Assembly (NCBI RefSeq): GCF_900604935.1
Contig: NZ_UWPC01000003.1
Span: 124,001-188,000 of the forward strand
From: Vaginisenegalia massiliensis
GTDB taxonomy: Bacteria > Bacillota > Bacilli > Lactobacillales > Aerococcaceae
Length of the DNA stretch: 64,000 bases
Reading direction: 5' to 3'
Part shown: piece after piece, positions 33,137 through 43,117 of the stretch
Position numbering within the stretch: the first letter of the stretch is position 1
How the letters are laid out: the number at the start of each line of letters is the position of its first letter
Program-made: the position numbers and the translations under genes
Notes under the pieces: model-generated
What the model was told of the DNA's origin: nothing
The model's database searches: none
What the model saw: the letters and a program-made list of their open reading frames with translations, nothing else

Positions 33137-34285
33137 ATGATTGAACCAAGTGAACATCGCCCTACCCAAGCTATTGTCGATTTAAATGCCATCCAACATA
33201 ATGTCAAACAAGTTTTGGCCACCATGCAACCTAATCAAGTCCTTTATGCTACTGTCAAAGCTAACGGTTATGGCCATGGAGCGGAACAAGTAGCCCGTGC
33301 TGCCATGGAAGCTGGTGCTCAAGGTTTGTGTGTGGCCTCAGTGGATGAAGCCATCGAGTTACGTAAGTCGGGCTTAATTCAAGTGCCGATTCTAGTGCTA
33401 GGTTTAACCGATCCTCGAGGGATTGCTGAAATCTTGCATTACCATATCACCATTACCGTTTCTTCGGCTGACTTCTTTGTAGAGGCTTATCAACAATTAG
33501 CTGATACAGACCAATTATCTTTATTAAGTCTATATCAATTACCTTTCCATCTAGCTTTAGATACGGGTATGAGTCGTATTGGTTTAACCAGTGTGGCAGA
33601 AATTGAAGCCTTTAAAGCGACTGTTGCCTCGTATGATTGGATTGACTGGCAAGGAGCCTTTACTCATTTCTCGACCGCAGGTGGCGGCGATCCAACCTAT
33701 ATCGACTATCAATGGGAAAAATGGTTGGAATTGACGGCTGTTTTACCGGAAGAAGTTAGCTTACGACACTTTGCTAATTCGGCCATGGGTATGTGGTATC
33801 CTAAGCAACCGCAAAGTGATATCGTTCGTTTGGGAATTTCAATGTATGGCTTGGATCCAAAAGATCAAATACCGAGTCCAGGGTTTGATTTGAAACCCGC
33901 TCTTCAATTAATTTCTGAGATTGTGTATGTTAAACAAGTGCCAAAAGGAACGAAGATTTCTTATGGTGCTACTTATGAAGCCAGTCAAGATGAATGGATC
34001 GCTACAATTCCAATGGGTTATGCGGATGGTTGGTTCCGTCGTTATAAGGCAGTGGATGTCTTGATTGATGGTCAAGCTTGTCCAGTCGTTGGTATTATTA
34101 ATATGGACCAAATGATGGTAAAATTACCTAAAGCATATCCAGTGGGAACCTTGGTAACCTTTATTGGGGACGATGGTGGTCTAACTAACCACGTATCGGA
34201 TCTTGCGCGAAAACTCGATACTATTTCTTATGAAATTCTTTGTGGAATTGGTCCGCGGGTGCCACGAATTTATCTAAAAGACTAA
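33137..34285 (+). CDS. alr: Alanine racemase
   Basis: This PLP enzyme interconverts L- and D-alanine for cell-wall synthesis, supplying Ddl. The PLP lysine is K41 in ATVKANGYGHG. The opposite catalytic tyrosine lies in ISYGATYEA near residue 278. The protein is 382 aa from ATG 33137, which AAAGGAG precedes by 9 bases; an upstream TTG at 33089 that overlaps acpS is unlikely. It forms a cell-wall precursor set with ddl and murF in this region. Confidence 0.95.
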   Translation: MIEPSEHRPTQAIVDLNAIQHNVKQVLATMQPNQVLYATVKANGYGHGAEQVARAAMEAGAQGLCVASVDEAIELRKSGLIQVPILVLGLTDPRGIAEILHYHITITVSSADFFVEAYQQLADTDQLSLLSLYQLPFHLALDTGMSRIGLTSVAEIEAFKATVASYDWIDWQGAFTHFSTAGGGDPTYIDYQWEKWLELTAVLPEEVSLRHFANSAMGMWYPKQPQSDIVRLGISMYGLDPKDQIPSPGFDLKPALQLISEIVYVKQVPKGTKISYGATYEASQDEWIATIPMGYADGWFRRYKAVDVLIDGQACPVVGIINMDQMMVKLPKAYPVGTLVTFIGDDGGLTNHVSDLARKLDTISYEILCGIGPRVPRIYLKD

Positions 34286-34315
34286 ACAATCTGTAAGGAT
34301 TAAAGGGGCGATTGG

Positions 34316-34975
34316 ATGTTAAGAGTAGAGCAAATGATAGTAGGTATGGCTCAAGAAAATACCTATTGTGTGATTGATGAGGCTAATCGAGCTTTGATTA
34401 TCGATCCGGGAGCTCAAGCTGATGAATTGATTCATTGGATTCAATCCTCAGGTTGGCAGCCACAGGCGGTGCTCTTGACCCACGCTCATTTTGATCATAT
34501 CGGTGCCTTAGATCAAATTCGTCAGACGTTTGCTATCCCAGCCTATGTTCACCCGATTGAAGCAAGTTTTTTAACGAATCCGGCTTTGAACTTATCCTTG
34601 AGCTTCCCGGTTGATCCGATTATTGTTCAGCCGTGTGAATATGAATGGTCTCATATGGGGCAACACCAAGTAGGGGATTTTCACTTTGAAGTCGTCTTTG
34701 TTCCGGGTCATAGTCCAGGTCATGTAGCCTATCTCTTTGCTGAGGATGGCCTAGCTATAGTTGGGGATACCATATTTAAGGGGTCGATTGGTCGTACCGA
34801 TTTAGAAGGTGGCGATTACCCTCAATTGATGCGGTCAATTGCTGATCAATTAATCGGCTTGCCTTCTCACTATGTCCTCTATCCAGGCCATGGGCCAATG
34901 ACGACTGTGGCTGATGAATTGAAACAAAATCCTTTCTTTGAGGTCTTTCGTCAAGCTGATAAACACTCTCTTTAG
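34316..34975 (+). CDS. Metallo-beta-lactamase-fold hydrolase (YqgX/GloB-like)
   Basis: This 219 aa protein shows the complete zinc-binding pattern THAHFDHIGA (HxHxDH), VPGHSPGHVAY, VGDTIFKGSIGRTDL and the final LYPGHGPMT. The compact size and GRTD motif match the YqgX-type hydroxyacylglutathione-hydrolase-like group, which is cytosolic and mostly uncharacterised. A methylglyoxal-detoxification or thioesterase role is possible. It starts with ATG after AAAGGGG and probably follows alr on the same transcript. Confidence 0.85.
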   Translation: MLRVEQMIVGMAQENTYCVIDEANRALIIDPGAQADELIHWIQSSGWQPQAVLLTHAHFDHIGALDQIRQTFAIPAYVHPIEASFLTNPALNLSLSFPVDPIIVQPCEYEWSHMGQHQVGDFHFEVVFVPGHSPGHVAYLFAEDGLAIVGDTIFKGSIGRTDLEGGDYPQLMRSIADQLIGLPSHYVLYPGHGPMTTVADELKQNPFFEVFRQADKHSL

Positions 34976-35027
34976 AATAAGATGGCTTATCTTTTGTTTC
35001 GTTGTTAACTTAATCCTAGCAAAATAA

Positions 35028-35061
35028 ATACCCCTCGTTTCTAAAAGGAAACGAGGGGTAT
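35028..35061. terminator. Terminator between convergent MBL and CBS genes
   Basis: TACCCCTCGTTTC pairs perfectly with GAAACGAGGGGTA over a 6-base loop. The minus-strand side has ATTTATTTT and suits the CBS gene; the plus side is only TATATTCATT. Confidence 0.85.
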
Positions 35062-35072
35062 ATTCATTAGTG

Positions 35073-35708
35073 TTAATTAATTTTGTCGTGATTAATCATA
35101 TATCCGCGACGTGTCAAATCCCGCACCAAGAGGTTAAAGCTCAATTGATCTAAATAATTCGGCAGGATAAAGAGACAACGACTAGGCGTGTCATATTCCG
35201 TCTGTTCAAAGGTTGTACAAGCGGTGATATCGCAATGACGATTGATTAATTTAGCAATCTTACTGAGCTCGCCTTTGGCGCCTATAGTTTGAACTTCTAA
35301 GAGCCAACCTGCTTCATCGATAGCCAAGGCTTGGCTGAAGAAATCTAGCATTTGGCTATGATTGACGATACCGACAAAGGAATTTTGTTGATTCAAGACA
35401 GCAATATAGGGTAAGTCGGCCATGCTGAAGAACATCTTGAAGAAAGAATCTTCTTCGTGTACCACCCGGGTTGTGTTTTTCAAGAAGGGAGTCACTGGAA
35501 GGGTCCGCAAGTCGACTTCTGGATGGTGGAAATGATATTGATAGATGTGGTAGCGATATATATTGCCACGATATAAGGTGTTGGTTGCGTCTAGAACAGG
35601 GGCACAACGTTGTGAGTTATCTTCTAAAATTGAGAGAGCATCCAGACAATTACAAGATTCGGGTATACACACTAAATTTTTTTTAGGAATTATGAGAGAT
35701 TGAATCAA
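35073..35708 (-). CDS. cbpA: CBS-domain protein, probably cyclic-di-AMP-binding CbpA type
   Basis: This 211 aa protein has two CBS motifs (about residues 5-60 and 70-125: CLDALSILEDNSQRCAPVLD, PYIAVLNQQNSFVGIVNHSQ) followed by an ACT-like regulatory fold. The CBS-CBS-ACT layout and size match CbpA-type c-di-AMP receptors of Listeria and lactic bacteria. It probably senses this second messenger, which controls potassium and osmotic balance; the window also carries ktrAB. The start is TTG 35708 with AAAGGAG 10 bases upstream. Confidence 0.6.
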   Translation of the reverse strand: MIQSLIIPKKNLVCIPESCNCLDALSILEDNSQRCAPVLDATNTLYRGNIYRYHIYQYHFHHPEVDLRTLPVTPFLKNTTRVVHEEDSFFKMFFSMADLPYIAVLNQQNSFVGIVNHSQMLDFFSQALAIDEAGWLLEVQTIGAKGELSKIAKLINRHCDITACTTFEQTEYDTPSRCLFILPNYLDQLSFNLLVRDLTRRGYMINHDKIN

Positions 35709-35900
35709 GTTGTGAATACTCCTTTCTGCTGATTTATCTAGCTAATCATAACAAACAATTAGAGCAAAAGCAACGATGTTCTCATTTAATTCTAATATTT
35801 TAATCATTAATTTTTCGCTATTTCTTGCTTTTTGCTGTAATTTTTTCTATATTAATGATATATGTAAAAAATTGACTTGTGATATAAAGGAGAAATAACT

Positions 35901-37301
35901 ATGGACCCCTTGGGGAATTCATTAATTACCCAATTATTTATTATTCTATTCTTGACCTTGATTAATGCCGTTTGTGCAGCAACAGAGATTGCTTTCGTTT
36001 CACTAAATCAACAGAAAATGAAACAAATGGCAGAAACAGGTAATCGTAAAGCTAAGCGTGTGCTTAGACTTCTAGATAATTCTGACGATTTCTTAGCCAC
36101 AATTCAGGTTGTCATCACCCTAGCTGGTTTCTTCTCCAGTGCTTCGGCGGCCACAACTTTTGCTGACTTGATCATGCGCTATATCCCAGGTATTTGGGGT
36201 GGCAAACAAATTGCCATTCTTATCGTCACTTTAATTTTATCTTACTTTACCTTGGTCTTAGGGGAATTGTATCCTAAGCAAGTTGCTTTGCAGATGCCTG
36301 AGAAGGTCGCTCTCTTAACAGCAGGTTTTATCTCGATTGTACAGCGTATAACCAAACCGTTTGTTATCTTGTTATCGGCTTCGACCGGTTTGTTAAAGCG
36401 GTTAACCCCTATTGATTTCACCAAGGAAGAAGAGAAGTTTACCCGAAGTGAGATGAAGGCTTTATTAGACAATTCACGTAACGATGGAGCGATTGACTTA
36501 GAGGAGTTCTCTATGCTTCAAGGGGTTCTATCACTTGATTCTAAGTTAGCGCGCGAAGTAATGGTTCCGCGGACAGATACTCAAATGATTGATATTGAAG
36601 ATGATATCATTGAAAATTTAGAAGAGTTATTAACAAGTCCTTATTCGCGAATTCCATTATATGAAGAAGATAAGGATAATGTCATTGGGGTCATCCACGT
36701 GAAGAATGTCTTGAAGGCTTCTCGTCAGGTTGGTTTTGAAAATATTAATCTACTTGAGATTGCCAATGAGCCACTGTTTGTTCCTTCTACTATATATATT
36801 GACGATCTGCTCTTAGAATTTCGTCGTGAGCAACAGCATATGGCGATTCTCAAAGATGAGTATGGGGGAGTCGAAGGGATAGTCACTCTAGAAGACCTCA
36901 TTGAAGAAATTGTCGGTGAAATTGAAGACGAGTCCGATACAGCTTCAAAAACCATTCGTAAAGTGGACGAACATAACTATTATATCGATGGTATCTTACC
37001 TTTAGATAAATATAACCAAATTTTCCATGAGAAGTTGCATTCGGAAGATGTCGATACGATTGCCGGGATGATTATTCACCAGATCGGTTATGTACCCGAT
37101 GATGATGAACGCGTTTCGGTGCGAATGAATGATCACGTCCTAACGACTACCCAAATCGAGAACGGACGGATTCGAGGAATTCATGTGGTCTATGATCCCG
37201 ATCGTAACTTGCAAGTGGAATATGATATCAATGATTTAGATTACAATGGTCACGATGATGATCATTATGAATCCGAAGAGAATTACGACTATAATATTTA
37301 A
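35901..37301 (+). CDS. CNNM/CorC-family (hemolysin C-like) membrane protein
   Basis: This 466 aa protein contains a CNNM transmembrane domain (about residues 1-190, four hydrophobic segments) and a CBS pair (EVMVPRTDTQMIDIE, HMAILKDEYGGVEGIVTLED). The CorC_HlyC domain follows (DGILPLDKYN). The last 30 residues are very acidic. Members are linked to magnesium or cobalt efflux and membrane integrity. AAAGGAG lies 8 bases upstream. It is divergent from the CBS gene across an AT-rich spacer. Confidence 0.9.
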   Translation: MDPLGNSLITQLFIILFLTLINAVCAATEIAFVSLNQQKMKQMAETGNRKAKRVLRLLDNSDDFLATIQVVITLAGFFSSASAATTFADLIMRYIPGIWGGKQIAILIVTLILSYFTLVLGELYPKQVALQMPEKVALLTAGFISIVQRITKPFVILLSASTGLLKRLTPIDFTKEEEKFTRSEMKALLDNSRNDGAIDLEEFSMLQGVLSLDSKLAREVMVPRTDTQMIDIEDDIIENLEELLTSPYSRIPLYEEDKDNVIGVIHVKNVLKASRQVGFENINLLEIANEPLFVPSTIYIDDLLLEFRREQQHMAILKDEYGGVEGIVTLEDLIEEIVGEIEDESDTASKTIRKVDEHNYYIDGILPLDKYNQIFHEKLHSEDVDTIAGMIIHQIGYVPDDDERVSVRMNDHVLTTTQIENGRIRGIHVVYDPDRNLQVEYDINDLDYNGHDDDHYESEENYDYNI

Positions 37302-37308
37302 TTTCTAG

Positions 37309-37369
37309 GGAACGAATTTGCCAAGAGAAACCGAACTAAGCGAGACCTCGGGGCGATTCGTTCCTTTTT
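37309..37369 (+). terminator. Terminator after the CNNM gene
   Basis: GGAACGAAT pairs with ATTCGTTCC, followed by TTTTT. The loop of about 38 bases holds further short pairings. Confidence 0.7.
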
Positions 37370-37387
37370 GATAAAAAGGAGATAATC

Positions 37388-38056
37388 ATGTTAAATGAAA
37401 TGATGTATCGTCCGGTAGTCATGCCGGAACTGGTTGAATATATGCGGACAGCTCAGGCTAAGTTTCCGGGACAATTAGGCCAACTTGAAGCCTTTGCTAA
37501 CGAATTGGGTATTCCAATTATTCCTCATGAAACGGCTAAGTTTTTAGATTTCTTTTGCGCCACCATTCAACCAAAAGATATCTTAGAAATTGGGACGGCC
37601 ATTGGGTTTTCTGCTTCACTTATGGCTCAACACTTACAACTGGATGGTCATTTGACCACCATTGATCGTTATGCGTTGATGTACGAGCGCGCCAAAGAAA
37701 ATTTTGCCAAGTTGGGCTTAAGCGACCGTATTTCAATTATTGAAGGAGATGCGGCCGAAGTCCTGCCTACTTTATCTGGGCCCTATGATCTTATCTTTAT
37801 GGATTCAGCTAAGGCCAAATATATTGAGTTTTATCCCGAGTGCATGCGACTTTTGAAGGTCGGGGGCGTACTTGTTATTGATGATGTTTTCCAAGGGGGG
37901 ACCATTCTAGAAGATGAAGCCGATCGGCCAAAACGCGTTCGCAAAATCCATCGCAAATTAAATGAACTTCATCAGACAGTCCTTAACGATCCTTGTCATC
38001 GATCTTGTTTAGTTCCTTTAGGAGATGGATTATTAATGGTAAGAAAGGAAGGATAA
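37388..38056 (+). CDS. SAM-dependent O-methyltransferase (TrmR/YrrM-like)
   Basis: This 222 aa enzyme has the SAM-binding strand DILEIGTAIGFSASL near residue 65, the acidic TTIDRY motif, IIEGDAAEVLP and FMDSAKAKY. The catechol-type O-methyltransferase fold in Bacilli includes TrmR, which methylates 5-hydroxyuridine at tRNA position 34. That substrate is an inference from the family. It is followed after 1 base by the HAD gene. Confidence 0.82.
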   Translation: MLNEMMYRPVVMPELVEYMRTAQAKFPGQLGQLEAFANELGIPIIPHETAKFLDFFCATIQPKDILEIGTAIGFSASLMAQHLQLDGHLTTIDRYALMYERAKENFAKLGLSDRISIIEGDAAEVLPTLSGPYDLIFMDSAKAKYIEFYPECMRLLKVGGVLVIDDVFQGGTILEDEADRPKRVRKIHRKLNELHQTVLNDPCHRSCLVPLGDGLLMVRKEG

Positions 38057-38057
38057 T

Positions 38058-38888
38058 ATGTTGCCTGTAAAAATGTTGGCAATTGATCTTGATGGCACAT
38101 TTTTATCGAGTCAAACTCAGTTAATTTCAGAAAATGTAGCTAGCTTAGAATTGGCCCAAAAAGCTGGGGTTGAGACATTAATTTGCACGGGGCGGACCTA
38201 TCCAGGGGTGGAACGCTTTATACAAGGAATGCCGAACCTGAAGAAAGAAGGTTATCTCATTCTTCATAATGGAGCCTTAACCTTAGCCTATCCAAGTTTA
38301 GAAGTTGTTAAGCGACATATTATTTCGCCTACCATTCGCCAAGCTATTCTAGCTTTCTTCCATCAACAAGATGTCAAACTAACTCAATTAATTGGTTTGA
38401 ATGATGAGACCATTTTCCTTACCGGCAGCCAGCTGCCGAATCCTCATATTGTGGCTGATGCGGCTACCTTGGCTATGCCAGTGATTCCGGTAACCGATGA
38501 AGCTTTTTCTGCTGTTGAGGATTTAACCAAAGTTCTACTTATGGGTCCTAAAGAAGAATTGGATCGAGTTCAAGCACAGATTCCAAATGAGCTTAAAGAA
38601 CAATGCAGTATGGTACGCAGTAAGGATGTCATTATTGAATTCTTTGCTTTGGGTGTCAACAAGGGTCAAGCGGTGGCTGATTTAGCGGATTATCTACACA
38701 TTCCTGCTGAGCAGGTCATGACCATCGGCGATCAATTGAATGACATTGAGATGTTACAGTATGCTGGCTACTCAGTAGCGATGGGTAATGCCCAACCTAT
38801 GGTTAAAGCAGCAGCCAAGTATGTAACCGGGACCAATGATCAAGCAGGGGTATCCCAAGCGATAAACAAACATATTTTAGAAAAATAG
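38058..38888 (+). CDS. Cof-type HAD-superfamily phosphatase
   Basis: This 276 aa protein has HAD motif I as LAIDLDGTFLS at the N-terminus, motif II CTGR, a lysine region and the motif IV IGDQLNDIEML. A large cap domain lies between them, as in Cof/YidA enzymes. These dephosphorylate sugar phosphates, PLP or flavin phosphates with broad specificity. It forms a two-gene operon with the methyltransferase. Confidence 0.9.
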   Translation: MLPVKMLAIDLDGTFLSSQTQLISENVASLELAQKAGVETLICTGRTYPGVERFIQGMPNLKKEGYLILHNGALTLAYPSLEVVKRHIISPTIRQAILAFFHQQDVKLTQLIGLNDETIFLTGSQLPNPHIVADAATLAMPVIPVTDEAFSAVEDLTKVLLMGPKEELDRVQAQIPNELKEQCSMVRSKDVIIEFFALGVNKGQAVADLADYLHIPAEQVMTIGDQLNDIEMLQYAGYSVAMGNAQPMVKAAAKYVTGTNDQAGVSQAINKHILEK

Positions 38889-38986
38889 GATATAATTTAA
38901 TAGTAAGTTTATACTTTCTTCACACAATGATGCTAAAATTTGTATTTGAATGAGGCTGTATAGAGAAGGGGACAGGTGGTGACTAA

Positions 38987-40369
38987 GTGAAGAAAACAAT
39001 TGGGATTATTTTAGGACTGTTGATTATTATAGGAATAGGCTATGGAGCCGGAATTGGTTATTATGCAGATCGTTTTCAAGCAAATACCAAATTCGGTTCA
39101 GTGGATATTAGCAATTTGAAATTAGACCAAGCTCAGAAAAAACTTGAAGACGAACTAAATAAAAAGACCTTGTCGGTTAAAGAACAAGGTCAAGAAATCG
39201 GTAAATTTAGTGTGGGCGAGTTAAAAGGGAAAATTGAGACAAAAGGTGTTTTGAAAGAAAAATATCTTTCGCAAGATCCTCGCTTTTGGCTGTTGGCTTA
39301 TTTCAAGACAACGAAATACGATCAAGTATTGAGTCAACATGTTCAATTTGATGGTGAAGCCTTAAGTAAGGCTCTCACTTCCATTGGCTTGGATAACCAA
39401 AAACGCCATCCAGCTCAAGATGCGAAAATCGATTATGCCGATGAACGTGGTTATTTTGTCACTCCTGAAAAGGCGGGTAATCAAGTTGATCTAGCTAAGG
39501 TTCAAACCATGATGATTGATGGTATTCAGAAAGGTCAGAATGAAATAGATATTAAAGAAGCTTATAAAACACCAAAAATCTTGAGTACGGATAAGAAGAT
39601 TACCCAATTCATGAAGCAAATTGATCAAGCTAGTCAGGTTAAATTAACCTTAAAGATTAAGGATAAGAAAATCCCTATCGCTAAGACTGATGTGATGAAA
39701 TGGATGAGCTTTGATGCCAATAATCAAATTGTTTTCGACCAAGGCAAGATCCAAGAATTTGTTAAAGGTTTGAACGATCAGTATGCTACCTTCAATAAAA
39801 CCAGAACCTTCAATTCAACCTTAAGTGGTCAAGTCCAAGTTCAACCAGGGACTTTAGGTTGGTCGATTGACAGTGAGACTGAGGCTGCCCAAATCGCTCA
39901 GGATTTAAAAGCGGGTAAAGAAGTGACCCGCGAACCAGCCATTGTCGGTACCGGTTATAACAATAGTGGGACGGATGATATTGGTAATACTTATGTAGAA
40001 GTGGATATCGCCCACCAAACCATGTTTATTTATATCGATGGTAAGAAGCAATTAGAAACCCCGGTCGTTACGGGTTTAAAAGGGGTATCTGAAACGGTTC
40101 CAGGTGCTTATGCTATCTGGGGCAAAGAGCGTAATGCCACCTTGCGTGGGGTCAATGGCTTAACCGGTAAAAAATATGCGTCACCGGTGGCTTATTGGAT
40201 GCCGTTCGATCAAATTGGACAAGGCTTGCATGATGCAGGCTGGCAGCCAACTTTTGGTGGGGATTTCTATTTGACCAATGGGTCCAATGGATGTGTGAAT
40301 ATTTCTCCGGCAGTCATGCCTCAAGTCTTTGATTTAGTCCAAGAAGGCACCCCCGTTATTATCTTTTAA
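38987..40369 (+). CDS. L,D-transpeptidase (YkuD) with N-terminal membrane anchor
   Basis: This 460 aa protein has a signal-anchor helix (about residues 4-24). Two repeats resembling the PG_binding_4 domain cover about 30-330. The C-terminal YkuD domain has HDAGW and the catalytic SNGCVNIS. It should cross-link or modify peptidoglycan outside the membrane and is a route to beta-lactam-tolerant cross-links. The start is GTG after GACAGGTGG. Its position just upstream of walR, which controls wall hydrolases, fits a WalR-linked role, though I found no clear WalR box. Confidence 0.85.
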   Translation: MKKTIGIILGLLIIIGIGYGAGIGYYADRFQANTKFGSVDISNLKLDQAQKKLEDELNKKTLSVKEQGQEIGKFSVGELKGKIETKGVLKEKYLSQDPRFWLLAYFKTTKYDQVLSQHVQFDGEALSKALTSIGLDNQKRHPAQDAKIDYADERGYFVTPEKAGNQVDLAKVQTMMIDGIQKGQNEIDIKEAYKTPKILSTDKKITQFMKQIDQASQVKLTLKIKDKKIPIAKTDVMKWMSFDANNQIVFDQGKIQEFVKGLNDQYATFNKTRTFNSTLSGQVQVQPGTLGWSIDSETEAAQIAQDLKAGKEVTREPAIVGTGYNNSGTDDIGNTYVEVDIAHQTMFIYIDGKKQLETPVVTGLKGVSETVPGAYAIWGKERNATLRGVNGLTGKKYASPVAYWMPFDQIGQGLHDAGWQPTFGGDFYLTNGSNGCVNISPAVMPQVFDLVQEGTPVIIF

Positions 40370-40377
40370 AAATATAG

Positions 40378-40405
40378 AGGGCTTGGTTGACAAGCCCTTA
40401 TTTAA
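40378..40405 (+). terminator. Terminator after the L,D-transpeptidase
   Basis: AGGGCTTG-GTTGA-CAAGCCCT forms an 8-bp stem, followed by TATTTAATT. Confidence 0.7.
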
Positions 40406-40430
40406 TTCTAACCTTAAGCTAATCCAGTCT

Positions 40431-40458
40431 TTGACTAATCATAGCTAAAAGGTATAAT
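40431..40458 (+). promoter_or_regulatory. wal operon promoter
   Basis: TTGACT and TATAAT are separated by 16 bases, 76 bases before the walR start. Confidence 0.75.
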
Positions 40459-40534
40459 GGAAATGATAGATTCTTAAGTATATAGGGTATGCAGAAGCTT
40501 ACGCATGGTCTTGAACCTGACAAGGAGTGAGTAG

Positions 40535-41245
40535 ATGAAAAAGATTCTAGTAGTCGATGATGAAAAGCCAATCTCAGATATCATTGCCTTTAATTTATCC
40601 AACGAAGGATATGAAATTGAGAAAGCTTATGATGGTGAAGAAGCCTTAAGTCAATTTGAAGAAGTGAATCCTGACCTTGTGATTTTGGATTTGATGTTAC
40701 CTAAGGTAGATGGTTTAGAAGTTTGCCGTGAAATTCGCAAGAAAAGTTTGGTGCCTATTATTATGTTAACGGCCAAAGATTCAGAAATCGATAAGGTCTT
40801 AGGTCTTGAATTAGGCGCTGATGATTATGTGACTAAACCTTTTTCTAACCGGGAATTAATCGCTCGTGTTAAGGCTAATTTACGTCGAAATGCTTTACAA
40901 GAAGGTAATCAACAAGATGACACTAAGGCCAACGAAATTGTGATCGGTGAATTAACGGTTCATCAAGACGCTTATATTATTTCTAAGCGTGGTCAAGAGA
41001 TTGAACTCACCCATCGTGAATTTGAACTATTGCATTATTTAGCTAAACATATCGGCCAAGTGATGACCCGTGAGCATCTCTTAGAGACTGTATGGGGATA
41101 TGATTATTTTGGCGATGTACGGACAGTGGATGTGACCATTCGTCGTTTACGGGAAAAGATTGAAGATTTACCAAGTCATCCGTCTTATATTGTCACCCGA
41201 CGCGGAGTGGGTTATTTCTTAAAAAATCCTGATCAGGAAGCTTAG
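40535..41245 (+). CDS. walR: Two-component response regulator WalR (YycF/VicR)
   Basis: This 236 aa regulator has a receiver domain with the acidic pocket D8/D9, phosphoacceptor D52 (LVILDLMLP) and Lys in DYVTKPF. A winged-helix OmpR-type domain follows ([31 protein letters not shown]). It controls cell-wall turnover genes and is usually essential in Firmicutes. AAGGAG precedes the ATG. It heads the wal locus, 3 bases before walK. Confidence 0.97.
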   Translation: MKKILVVDDEKPISDIIAFNLSNEGYEIEKAYDGEEALSQFEEVNPDLVILDLMLPKVDGLEVCREIRKKSLVPIIMLTAKDSEIDKVLGLELGADDYVTKPFSNRELIARVKANLRRNALQEGNQQDDTKANEIVIGELTVHQDAYIISKRGQEIELTHREFELLHYLAKHIGQVMTREHLLETVWGYDYFGDVRTVDVTIRRLREKIEDLPSHPSYIVTRRGVGYFLKNPDQEA

Positions 41246-41248
41246 GTT

Positions 41249-43117
41249 ATGAAACGATCCTACAAATTTTTCCAATCCATTTATATTAAGATACCCTTAC
41301 TATTCATCTTTATTTTACTGATTGCTTTTCAAGTGATTGGTGTTTTCTTCATCAATCAATTGGAAGTACAGTCGGTCAGTAATTTTAAAGAGCAAATCAA
41401 TACCCAAGTTGATTTTCTAGTGACCAATGCGAGTCCGATTATGGCGGATATGAATCTGGCCAAAGATGTCAAAAGTGCACGTCTGACCCAGACGCTAGAA
41501 ACTTTTACTTCGGCTAATCCGACTGAAGTCCTGATTATTAACACGGAAGAGTATGTCGTAGCTACTAACTTTAAGGTTCAGCAAAATGCGGTTGGGGCAA
41601 AAACCAATGAATTGGATGTTAAGAATGTCTTGGTTAACCAACGGTCTTTTGCTGAAGAACGCTACAATGCTGAAAATGGTCAGCACTCTTATAACTTGAT
41701 TAAACCCATCCTTTCACCTGATACGGGAGAAGTGGTCGGGGCTGTTTCCGTTAAAGCAGGTATGAATCAGGTCTATGAACAGACAACAGCCATTATGAAT
41801 CTCTTTATTAAATCGGCAGCTGTGGCAGTGGCGGTTACTTTTGGCGTGTCCTTATTATTATCACAAGGTTTAACCCGTCCAATTGAAAATATGCGGCAAC
41901 AAGCCATTCGTATCTCAGAAGGGATCTATAACTACCCAGCGACGGTTTATGGGCAAGATGAACTTGGTGAGTTAGCCATTACGATTAATGAACTGGCTGT
42001 TAAAGTAAAAGAGGCCCAAGATTCGACCGAATCTGAACGTCAACGTTTGGATGGGGTCTTGCGTCACATGACTGACGGGGTTATCGCGACTGATCGCCGG
42101 GGAAATATCCTTTTAGTTAATGATCGAGCTCTGTATCTCCTAGGCATTAGTCAAGAACAAGCAGTAGGACGCTCCATTATTCGCCTTTTGGATATTGGTG
42201 AAAAATTGACGCTTAAGAATTTATTGCAACAAGAAACCGAGATATTAATCAATCGACTAGATGGACACCATCAACGCACCATTCTTAAGGGCGAATTTTC
42301 GATTATTCGTCGGGAGACGGGTTTCGTTACGGGTCTGGTTTGTGTCTTAACTGATGTCACTGAACAAGAGAAGACCGAGCAAGAACGTCGCGATTTCGTA
42401 TCTAATGTATCTCACGAATTACGGACTCCATTGACAAGTATTAAGTCCTATTCAGAGGCTTTGTCCGAGGGAGCTTGGCAGAACCCGGATATTGCGCCGC
42501 AATTTTTGGAGGTTATTCAATCTGAAGCAAATCGGATGATGCGGATGATTGGTAATCTATTGGATTTATCCAAACTAGATGGTGGTCAATTGAAGTTCAA
42601 CAAAGAGTTTGTTAACTTTACGCGGATGGTCTCACATATTCTCGATCGGTTTGATTTTACCCTTGAGAGTGACCAGAATAATCAACGGGTGAAGAAATAT
42701 CGTATCGTTCGTGATTTTACCAGTCGTGACCTCTATGTGGAATTAGATCAAGATCGAATGACGCAAGTTATTGATAATATCTTAAATAATGCCATTAAGT
42801 ATTCCCCAGATGGCGGTAAGATTGAAGTGAAAATCGAAGAGAACCATTCCAATGTTCTATTAAGTATCTCAGACCAAGGTTTGGGAATTCCTCAGAAGGA
42901 TTTACCTCATTTATTTGAACGATTTTATCGGGTAGATAAAGCCCGTTCCCGTGAACAAGGAGGAACAGGTTTAGGTTTAGCTATTTCTAAAGAAGTGATC
43001 GAAATGCATGGCGGCCGTATTTGGGCTGAAAGTGTCGAGGGTAAAGGGTCAACCTTTATCTTTGAATTACCTTATTCACCATATGACAGCGCGATTGATG
43101 AAGGGTGGGATGATTAA
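41249..43117 (+). CDS. walK: Sensor histidine kinase WalK (YycG/VicK), two-TM form
   Basis: This 622 aa kinase has two membrane helices (about residues 12-34 and 183-205) enclosing an extracellular sensor domain. HAMP, PAS (GVIATDRRGNILLVNDRAL) and HisKA (FVSNVSHELRTPLTSIKSY, His near 388) domains follow. The ATPase has N box NNAIKYSP and G box GTGLGLAIS. The two-helix form occurs in Bacillus and Enterococcus, unlike the one-helix VicK of streptococci. It overlaps yycH by one base. Confidence 0.96.
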   Translation: MKRSYKFFQSIYIKIPLLFIFILLIAFQVIGVFFINQLEVQSVSNFKEQINTQVDFLVTNASPIMADMNLAKDVKSARLTQTLETFTSANPTEVLIINTEEYVVATNFKVQQNAVGAKTNELDVKNVLVNQRSFAEERYNAENGQHSYNLIKPILSPDTGEVVGAVSVKAGMNQVYEQTTAIMNLFIKSAAVAVAVTFGVSLLLSQGLTRPIENMRQQAIRISEGIYNYPATVYGQDELGELAITINELAVKVKEAQDSTESERQRLDGVLRHMTDGVIATDRRGNILLVNDRALYLLGISQEQAVGRSIIRLLDIGEKLTLKNLLQQETEILINRLDGHHQRTILKGEFSIIRRETGFVTGLVCVLTDVTEQEKTEQERRDFVSNVSHELRTPLTSIKSYSEALSEGAWQNPDIAPQFLEVIQSEANRMMRMIGNLLDLSKLDGGQLKFNKEFVNFTRMVSHILDRFDFTLESDQNNQRVKKYRIVRDFTSRDLYVELDQDRMTQVIDNILNNAIKYSPDGGKIEVKIEENHSNVLLSISDQGLGIPQKDLPHLFERFYRVDKARSREQGGTGLGLAISKEVIEMHGGRIWAESVEGKGSTFIFELPYSPYDSAIDEGWDD